In this document: positions 10,160-20,600 of the stretch, piece by piece
Layout of the letters: the number at the start of each line of letters is the position of its first letter
How positions within the stretch are numbered: the first letter of the stretch is position 1
Assembly (NCBI GenBank): GCA_030248215.1
Contig: JASANG010000523.1
Coordinates: forward strand, 62,001-126,000
Direction of reading: 5' to 3'
DNA length: 64,000 bases
Origin: Enoplolaimus lenunculus
Lineage: Eukaryota; Nematoda; Enoplea; Enoplida; Thoracostomopsidae
Notes under the pieces: model-generated
Databases searched by the model: none
The model's input: the letters and a program-made list of their open reading frames with translations, nothing else
What the model was told of the DNA's origin: nothing
Position numbers and translations under genes: made by a program

Positions 10160-11340
10160 TCATGAATACGCGTCCAGATGATTCTACTGCTCGTATATGA
10201 AAAACCAAAATTCTTTTACTTCGAATGCAAGCAAATTGAAGACTAGCGAAAATTTTTCAAATACATTTCTGTAAACCAGACCCAACAGTAAATATGCCAC
10301 TAGCATTTGCAGAAACTTAGTTTTCAAAATTCATACCACGCTATGCACTAGAGCAAGTCAGTAGCACTTATAAGAATTGCACTCAAATTTTCGAATTTAT
10401 GTATGCTGTCTAACATACACAAAACTTTGTATTTATACAGAATTTGTTCCACCCGTTCTATAGCTTAAATTCAATAACTTCAAACAACTTGTTTTGTCTA
10501 TCTGTATATAATAAAATTCAGGTTACGAATTGCATTCCATATGTTAGTTTAATATACCGCACATTATTTACGCATCATTACGAACAACATAATTAAAATG
10601 CATAAATCAGGCGTTAACTTTTCTGAGAATAAACCCGACGACAAAGTAACAGGCAATATCAACATTGGTCAAAACGGAAAACCACGGCGTGACACACTGC
10701 AATAAACAAAATCTACATCGCACAGTTAAGCCTAAGTGAGCAGCGCATTTACCGGAACTGCCTGGAAATTAAGAATTCTCAATATATTATAGTTACAGCA
10801 AAGTTTCATGTTAAAACCAGACATGTTAACTATATAAGTCGGCCTCTCAATTACAAGATTGGCAGTTTTACTATTTTTAAACTTACATTTATGTAACACA
10901 AACCCAAAAATGATTAACTACTAGATGTCAAAGTTACGGTGCTAAACGAAAAACGCAGCAGAGTAAAAAGCGTGGACACAAATCCGACATTATTATCATT
11001 CAGTAACAAAGAACAAGACGAAGCACAACAAAATATTATCCTCACACATTACAAAATAACAAACTGGATTTAAAAATACTCATTTCAGTGCAAACCGACA
11101 GATTGTATTATTGCATTGCAACTGGTACTTATTTTAAGAACTAATCACGTTTTACAATTCAAATGAAGTACTACTGATATAAACAATGACTCACAAAATT
11201 GGTAGATTTATCTAAACATTTGTAAATAAATAACACAACTCTGTCAGAATGCGTATACAAAATGCAGCCATTAATGTGTATATCATAAAGAAAATTCTGA
11301 AAAACACAACGGCATACATACGTAACACAGGGTATAAGGG
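10160..11340. other. Intergenic, downstream side of the VIG/SERBP1-like gene
   Basis: AT-rich sequence with frequent stops in all frames. I see no exon, repeat family or RNA gene. Part of its right end is probably the 3' UTR and cleavage region of the minus-strand gene. Confidence 0.5.
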
Positions 11341-11344
11341 AGGG

Positions 11345-11350
11345 TTTATT
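11345..11350 (-). promoter_or_regulatory. Probable poly(A) signal of the VIG/SERBP1-like gene
   Basis: TTTATT on the plus strand reads AATAAA on the minus strand, 78 bases beyond the stop codon. This is the nearest canonical hexamer and gives a short 3' UTR. The cleavage site itself cannot be seen. Confidence 0.55.
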
Positions 11351-11428
11351 AGATATAGTTGTTCAACAGATAATTTGAACCAACGCAATTACTATTGGCA
11401 GCAATGGCGGTGACCCAGACCACATCGT

Positions 11429-11622
11429 TTATCGCAATACAGGGAAACTCTCGATATCCATGTGGTATTCCGAGACATTGCCGCGCATGGGTCCTCCGCC
11501 GCCAGTACCTCCACCACTTCGGCCTCCAAACCCGCGACCCATGCCGCCACCACGCGGACCACGAGGGCCTCGTTCTCCGCCTCCTGAACCGCCACCACCT
11601 CCACCACGTGGTCCATCGAAAT
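11429..11622 (-). CDS. vig: VIG/SERBP1-like exon 13 (C-terminal RGG and stop)
   Basis: Encodes residues 567-630, glycine/arginine-rich (ERGPRGPRGGGMGRGFGG) and ending SEYHMDIESFPVLR before TAA at 11431-11429. A short SFP tail is a family feature. The acceptor is ATTCAG. Confidence 0.9.
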
Positions 11623-14600
11623 CTGAATAATATAAATCCATCCCTATCTTTAAATAATTTGGATGATGCCTATTTTTTTATAAAAATTCAGGGTCCGGGT
11701 TAGACCCGAAAAGATTTCAGGAAACGTTGCAACTCTAATAATTATATACCGAAACGCGACAATACCAAAACAAAATAAATGTATAACACGTTGGAATGTA
11801 AATAGTATTCAATTAGGATTTCGGTATTTATTATGCTTACCTCTACGACCACCACGGCCACCGCGCATTCCTGGTGGAGGTGGACCTCCAGTCCGCGCGC
11901 CCGCATCCGTGATGAAGTTTATTGGGATGTTAACCACTTGTTTTTTCGTCGCGCGTTCAATTTCTTCATACTAAAATTTCAACAACGAAACCGACTGAAC
12001 ATTATTACGTATTAGTCACGAGCTTTAAATGTGCTTGAACTTTATGGCCAACAGCGATTATACCGTAAACCAGGGCGCGACGGGGTATTAATATGCAGTA
12101 TACCGCATCATGATATTGAATTTTTTACCCGAACAGGAACAGAACATTGTATGTGTTAAAATAATTTATTTTCCGATGTATTTTCAGCGTGCTCAAGGTT
12201 TTCGTCTGTTTTAAAATTCATAATTCCTGCCGATAAACTGAAGTTGTTTAATGCAAAAATGTGTTAACTCTCACTCGCTTACAGTAGTCGTAGTGGGACT
12301 ACATGAATTGAGCGAAGCTCGAACACACTTAAGCAAATAGGCTAATATGCGAATTAGTTAATAGCCAACTATTCATTTATCCGTTTTGAAAGTTTGTGAA
12401 CAAATTATTCAAATTCCTCGCACCCAAAAATCCTTCAGTAATTAAAACTTTTTGTTCACTAAGTAATCTAATTTCAGCAATAAAGGGTTTTTGGGTACGA
12501 GGAACTTGAATAAATTGTCTACAACCCTTCAAAAACGATAATTTAATTGTTATCTAATAGCTAATTTACATATAAGCATAATTGATCATCCTAAATTCGG
12601 ACTATTTACAATATTTCACTCAGTATTTATTAGGGTTACAAGCAATCTAATTTCAGCAATAAAGGGTTTTTGGGTAGGAGAAACCTGAACAAATTGTCTA
12701 CAAACCTTCAAAACCGATAATTTAATAGTTAGCTAATAGCTAATTTGCATACTAGCATATTTGATAAGCCTAAATTAGGGCTTTTTGCAATATTTCCTTA
12801 ATTTTTAGGGTTATTGATTGATCTTCGGTTTCGAGGAATCCAAATACATTGTTCACAAACCTCCAAAACCGATAAATGAATAGTTAATTAATAAGTAATT
12901 TGCATATTAGCTTAATTACTTAAGTGTCTTCGAGCTTCGCTCTATACAAAGAGTCTCACCACGACTGGCAACTCTTATAATTAGTGAAATAAAGTCGTAA
13001 TTTAGGCTTGACCAATTATGCAAATTAGCCTGTAGCTAATAGACCGCATAAAATTTTAAAACACCAATGCGAGGCTAACACCCCAAGATAACAGGCTTTC
13101 AAACAACAATTTTTTATCAAAATCGGTTCACCGGTTCTTGAAATTCTTTTCGGACGGACATCCACCTTTCGACCCCCAAGCACAAAGTAAAAACTCAGCT
13201 TTAACAAGCAGTTTTATGATATTCGGCACCACAGCCGTAAATATCCGTAGGTTTATACCGGATATCAGCTTTGCCGGATATAAAACCGGAACCGGTTATC
13301 CGGTCGAACCCTCCCATAAACTTTCAAATTTTATGATCATAATCATATACCAATACCACAGCTAAAAATATACCGACCTCATCATCATCAGCATCGTCGT
13401 TGATTTGCTTTTTGACCAATGGTTTCAGCTTATTCCATTGTTGGTCGTCCTCACCTTCACCAGCTTTGCGGATATTGAACTGTGGTCGCGACCGTTCGCC
13501 CTAGAATAACAATACCAAGTTGATGTTGTTAGACAGGCGCAACCGACCATACATTACTAATTTACAGGATTCCAAAAGCAATTGATATATAGTTCAAAAT
13601 AAAATATGTTGTTCATCGGCTGTTTTGCGTTTTCACTAGCCAATTATCCAGGTGATATCAAATACCATTCGTCAACTCCTTTAAAATATGCGCAATTTGT
13701 AAACGAAAACCAAGTTTGTTGCGAAAACAACTTGGGTTTCAACAAAACTTTTATGTTTAAGCAATGAGTATATTCGTCACAAATCGCCATTAAACCGTCA
13801 ACAATTCCGGTTCCGGCGTCCTTCATCGACGGAACATGAATTGAATTTTCGCAGGAATTCCAGTTGAGCGCTGCTAATTTATGGATTCCATAACCTGATA
13901 GTGAATTTTTCACCAGGACCGGATATTAAACAAGAGTTGGTTAGTCGAACGATGCGATATTAAACTAGAGTTGGGTAGCCGATCGAACCCGAATTTTATG
14001 TAACCAAAAAAGGCCAACGACTTTTACAACGACCAGATAACGGCAATTACGCAGCAAAAAATGTTCAGCTCATCGGGGTAGGCCAGATAAAGGGACCGAT
14101 TTTAAACCTGTATCATCGCATGGTATTGCAAAGACACTCATGTTCTTTACAACGTTTTACTGATGACCAACAATTTTGTCCTTCTTCACAATGTCCTCAT
14201 GTGCTGAAACTGTAGCCATGTCGAAGTTCACCAGAAGGACTTACCTTAGGATAAAGGTTCACTGCACTGCTGTTATAGCAACACATCTAGGGATACTCCG
14301 CACTTAAACTATCCACAAAAACAGTTGTAGCTCACGTCACGACCCGGCTGTATACCTGCATAGCTCTCCATTCATCCAGAGTCATTTCTCTGACTTTCGC
14401 TTCTTGTGCTGCCATGTCTGCGTTGTCATCACTAAAAAATACGGTAATTAAGATAATATGACTTTAGGGTTTAGAATGGGTTTTGAGCGCAGGTCCACTT
14501 TGCGACAAGATCGAAGCGCACTTAGGATTGAAGTTGACAGAGTGACATTGTTTGTTCGTTATGAATAAATATAAATGGAGCTTCCACAGGCGTTTAAGTA

Positions 14601-17600
14601 TGTAACTACATATACACAACGAAGCTATAAGTTAAATACACCAAACTGATAAAGTATAAAGCGCAGACGCATAGTTTGGCCAGAAATCTGTTTTAATTTA
14701 GGCTCAACCAATTGTGCTAAGATGCAACTTATAATTAATTAACTATTCACTGATTGGTTTAACGATTTATAAATTTATTCACATTCCGCTCACCTCAAAA
14801 CGATGTAGTATATACTTATTGCTTGTAACCCTAGTAGTAGTAGCAGCACTCCGCTAATTATACTTTAAAATAAACGTACAATTTAGGCGCTTCAAAACAG
14901 TAAAGAAACTGCTACTTTAACGCATACCCAGGAGCTTGCGCTGCTTCATTCGTTGGAGTTCCGCCGTCTTTCGCTTCACCATCACTAGCGGGCGCATCTG
15001 GCCCGCCTTCACCGCCGCTTGTGTTCAACGGTTCAGTTTCTCCCCTGGAAGCAATAGGTATTCAGTAAACTTTCGAATATGCGACACATCAAGGTTACCC
15101 ATTTACCATAAAAACAAAATTAAATTTAACAAATTAAAAGAAGAAAGTAAAAATTAAAACGCCATCCTTAAAATTAAAACGCCATCCTTGTACCAATGCT
15201 TTAGGAAATTCGGGTGCTGTACGAGGTCGCTGTATTGCGTTCAGTGAGTTTCGCCTGGGATGAAATTAACTAAAGTCTTATTTCGTTGTAGATTCAACTC
15301 CAATCCGTACTTATATTATGGTAATCATCACAGTAGTGTTACACTGAACATAACATGTGCAGCAAATTAATTTACACTAGGTTGGATACGCAATCTCAAG
15401 ACATAAATTAGATTAAAATTACACCAGGAAAATAACTAAAGTAACCCGAATGAAAAACAGTGAATGTATAAATATAAACACCATCATTCGAACCTAGCAC
15501 CTAATTCAATATGGTATGACAAATTTTGACATTCGTTTTGACGTTCCGGCACGTACGAATGATTAGGACTAACTAGCGTGGTAAAGCAATAACTAGCTAA
15601 GCTTTGATATTATCCTACTGTTGGTTTACTCACTCGTATTCATCTTGCGCTGTGCCCCAATTGTACGCACCTCCGCCATCACGTTTATCAACTGCTTTCA
15701 CTCCACTACAAGATACAATAAAAAGAGAAAAACTGCAACAGTTTTCGTAGGTACAGCTTACATTATAAAGCAGAAATTAACATTGCACAGTACGTACGCA
15801 AAGAAACATTTTTGCTTTGTATGCAAATTAAGATTTGGCTAGTATTAGAAAACGAACGGGGGAAATCAAATTTGCTGGACGAAAAACGGGACTTTAAACT
15901 GTTGCCATCGGCGCACACGGGGGCAACCACCCTCATTACAATGAAGCCAGGCCAGTGTACGGCAGTAATATTGATACAAATCAAAGAACTATACAATTGC
16001 AATAATGAACCAAGCAGCCTATAAACGTGATCGTACCGGAACGCCAAAATTTTAACTACCGGTAATCGCTTTGAAAGGATAAAACGGTTTATTCACGCAG
16101 CATGAAAAAAAATAAAGAAAAACAATTGCTCAGAACTTGAGATAATCCAAGGGCTTAGGCAATGGCACCGGGACCAACGCTTAATTTGTCGGGTATAACA
16201 GAGGCCAAGTTTTAATGGAATATTTTCAGAACGCGTCTTGTAAACAGCTGAACAACAATCTGGTGTTTTGAACATGCAAAAGCTTTGTAAAAACCTGTAC
16301 TCGTATAATTTTTACGTTGCAGTAAATCAAACAAGCGTTATTCTACTCAATGTTCACTTTTAAGCAAAATTATGTTTGTCTAACAATAAAGGGCTATTTT
16401 GACAAAAAATACATGCTTACCAGGGTGCAACCGGAATTATTTCATTTTAATCGTATTTTTTGCTCTATTATTTGTGAAACAACCTTAATCGAACATAGGT
16501 ATGTATATTATATATGTTGTATTTTAGATTTTCGTCGTCGACTGAAGTGAAATCCACCATCAATGGCTTATATTCGCAGTACAAGTGGCTTTCAAAAGAG
16601 ATTCTTAAAAATTAGCACAGTTAAGAAAACGGCCAAATTATAACACCGGAATTTTTAAATCCGGTAAAAATTTACCGGAACCGGAAGGTGAAAAAATTCC
16701 GGAACCGGAATTCCGGTTGCACCCTGATGCTTACATTATATTCAGTGGCCCCGGTTGGCACCGGCCCTGGCCATGTGTCTCAGAACCGAAACAACCCTAC
16801 TCAGTGCTATTTTTAGGACATGATGAATAGCTTGCAAACAAAACATAAATTTAAATTGTGGCAGCCACAACTCAAAAACAAAGTTTCGCTTAGTGCTTAC
16901 AACTATAATCCAACGTAAAAATAAGACAAAGCTTCGCCGTCATCAGTTCTCGCACCAAAACATCAAAAATACGAGATTAAATAAAAGGACACAAACAAAA
17001 ATAATATTAAACTTACGATCGATCAGAGCCACTGCGTCGATCAGGCCGGACAGGAGCACCCCCGCCGCCTCCGGCAAAACCACCACCTGCACCGCCGCCT
17101 CCACGGTAACCGCCACCTCCACCACGGCCGCCGCCAAATCCACCGCCGCTACCGCGACCTCCACGAAAGCCGCCTCCCCCACCACCGCGAAAACCTCCAC
17201 GACCGCCACCGCTAAAGCAATCAATATGATAGCCATCAAGATTCAACCGGACACCAAAAAAATACGAGAGCCGGATATTTAAATGCACATATAACAAAAA
17301 TTTAAACTTAATCAGGTTATTTAGTACTGCTTGCTATATATGTATGTTATACCTGGGGACGTGCCAATATCAAACTTTTTGCCGATGACGATTCCAAGTT
17401 TAGTACATAATGCTTAATAAGCTGATAGGATAAAACATTACATCATTATATGAAGACTTAAACCCTAACCATCATAAACTATTGGAATTTTATAAGAACG
17501 GTACATTTCAATTCAAGCGCAAAAGAGATAACAGTTTTTCCTTACCAGGCACACAGATATGTGCCCAGAAATGAAACTGATAGCATTCCAACTGACTGCT

Positions 17601-20600
17601 ATGTGCAAAAAGAATCGGCAGCAAAGAATCGGCAATTTTTTTGCAGCACCGGTGCCGGTACCAACGAAAAGCACCGATTATTACCGGTACCGATGCCGAT
17701 TTATCAGCACATCCCTAGTTATAACTTTGATTCTACTTTAGACTTAGGATTAACTATTAACTGGGCTTCTTGAAGTATTTATTTTTAGCATTTCAAATAA
17801 CATTTACAGCGAAGCAGTGTGATTTGTATCAAATATAAAACGTAATTTTGTCATACTTTTCAGCAATAAATATCTGGCAACGCAGAACACCAAAATCGGA
17901 TATGCAGATTTTTGCCGCAGCTAGATATTCCGTTGTACGAGCTAGATGTCAGCAAATGTTCAATTACATAAATTAGCCTAGGAGCCAACAAACACTCGTT
18001 TATCAATATTATATACTCTAGGCCGGAGTATGAGTATAATTAAATTATTTTACCGTCCGCCAGGTCCACCTCGAGGCACTCTTGCACCACTGGCCCTCTC
18101 GGCTTCTTCTTCACCGAATGTTCCTCCGAAAATGTCTTTGGATTCGCCACCGTTCATATCGTCTGGATGACCTCCACCAAATCCACCACGCGGACCACCA
18201 CCGAAACCACCTTAAATCAGTAATCAACATTGCAAAGGAAATAATGCACCTGAGGACAGTGAATACAGTCGCATAACAAACAATATATGAAGAAAATGAA
18301 TAGGCGTTGGTTTTAGCGATAAATATAGTGCAAATTAAAATACGCATGTACCAAAGCGGTACAGTTACACTTATACTAAAAAGGCAATATCGTGCAACTA
18401 ACTACGTATGAAACATTCGACTGAAAAAAGTTCTTTCGAAATCATCTGCCTACTATGATTTAAAAACGTTGATCCAGAGAGGCTAAGTGCTCTGTCGGAA
18501 CTGCAAGCTTACGCACACTGCAAAAGCGTTAATATTACTTTATCAGTGGTGCGGTCTGTTTAAGCAACAAAGTGCAGGGATGTGCCGATACCAAAATTTT
18601 TGCCGCTGCCGATTCTTATTTTGAAATTTTGCCGACGCCGATTCCACCTTTAGTAGACCGTGTAAATTTTGACCATCATAAACGATTAGAATTTTATAAG
18701 AACGGTTCATTTCAATAAATTTTATCAAACACAAACGCAAAAGAGATAACAGTTTTCTAGACCAGACACCGGATTTGCGCCCAGAAATGAAACTGATGAT
18801 AGCATTCCAACTGACTGTTATATGTGCAAAAAGTATCGGCAAAGAATCGGCAATTTTTTTGAAGTGCCCATGCCGATACTCATGAAAACTGTCGATTATT
18901 ACCGATGCCGATTAATTGGCACATCCCTAACAAAGTGTCATTAGAATTTTTTCGAATCAACTTGCAAAGCAAAACCGAAACTTTTAGGGTTGCGCTATAC
19001 TTGCCGCGGCACGGTAAAATTGTTGCCGCACGCCGCCGAGCGTTGTAAAACATATTTAAAACTACCGGACGCCGCCGCGCGCCGGAGTCCGGCTTAGTAA
19101 AGTATAGCGCAACCCTTAAAATACCCATAAGCTACCCTTACTGAGCGTAGTCATATATTATACCGCACCAGCTAAGCTCGCTATCGGCGCCTAGTGCCCA
19201 ACCATAAAGTCAATTCTGCAAAAGCGCTTACCGCGAGCTTCAACGACTTGATCCTCTATATTGAATCCACCACCCCCACCTCCACCAACATTTCCATTCT
19301 GTTGAAACACATTGCCACCACTGCCATCATCACCCGGAGAATGTGAAGGATATGGAGGGGCCAATCCACCACCACCAACTCCAAAACCACCACGAGTACC
19401 GCGATTCGATTCCCCAAACCGGTCGCCAAACCGATCTCCACCACCGCCGCCGCGGAATCCACCCCCTCTCGGCGGGCCCCCACGACCACCACCTCTGCCG
19501 CGACCGCCTGAAACAACGTACATACAGACGAAGTAGTACGAAGATATATACATAAACATACAGAGAAATGTACGTGTTCAAAGTTTTCACTATTATAGCA
19601 TTTATTCATTTAGGCTGTGAGCATTTGGATATGAAGAGCTACCTGTACAAAGTTAAGATTACAACACTAAAGTTTAGTGTTTATCTACTGTCTCACTGAT
19701 GTACGTAAAGCAGGTTTGACACACGTGGCCATTTCAAGCTATGATTGGCACAAATTTTTCAGTGAGTCTAGTGGAAGCAATGGCTTCAGGTTCAAACCCG
19801 AATCTAAATAAAACACGATTATGATTCGTTATTTCAGCTTTTGAAGATAAGTTGTTTGCTCCAATTCACAACCACGTTCTAATCACCTCGTCCACCACCT
19901 CGTCCCATTCCGCCACCGCGTGGACCGCCACCGCGACCCATAGGAGGACCTCCTCCGCCACTTCCAAATTCGCCGACACCACCTTCGCCAAATCGATTGC
20001 CAAATTTTCCGTCATCGTTTACGCCACCGTCGAAAGGCGGATGCTGTTGACCGCCACTGCTTCCTCCAAATCCACCTCTATAACATATAAAGCAATATGC
20101 AATAAATATTAGTATGTGTAGTGTACTAAATGTTGCCAGTTAACAGAGGCCTTAAATCAATGTAATACTGCTTAATACAAATTATCGGTAGTCACAAAAT
20201 TGGTAGTTCCGCTTCCGATTCCGGTATAATCCAGTTACGTTTTGCACGCTGCTCTGATCATCGTTTTGAACTTGTTTAAATCATCAAAACCACTGCAGTA
20301 AAATGTTAGACCGCATATTTATTACCCGTCAATTGTATGACTTTCTTGTGTCAGACCGTACCGATCCGACAGTGAACCGATCCAATCACTCTTGTAAATA
20401 TTCTTATAACGTACACCAAATATAACGTCGTTTCTAATCATAACAAGCAAAGCCATTGCAATAATGATTAATGAATTCGCTTAAATTTCTAAGTATATAT
20501 ATATGAAAAATAATGCAAAGATCATCGAGGAACACAAAACATTTTTTCCTGTGCAAACAGAGAATTCTCACCGTTCATTAGCTGCGCTGAACCGTGGAGG

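Noticed and set aside
11395-11703. Plus-strand histidine/arginine-rich frames opposite the RGG exons (also near 16893, 18082 and 19312)
   Set aside because: They are antisense shadows of glycine/arginine codons in the minus-strand VIG-like exons, which have conserved motifs and consistent splice phases.
19735-19805. tRNA gene
   Set aside because: Only the B box is good. The acceptor and anticodon stems do not form, so it is listed only as a tRNA-like fragment.
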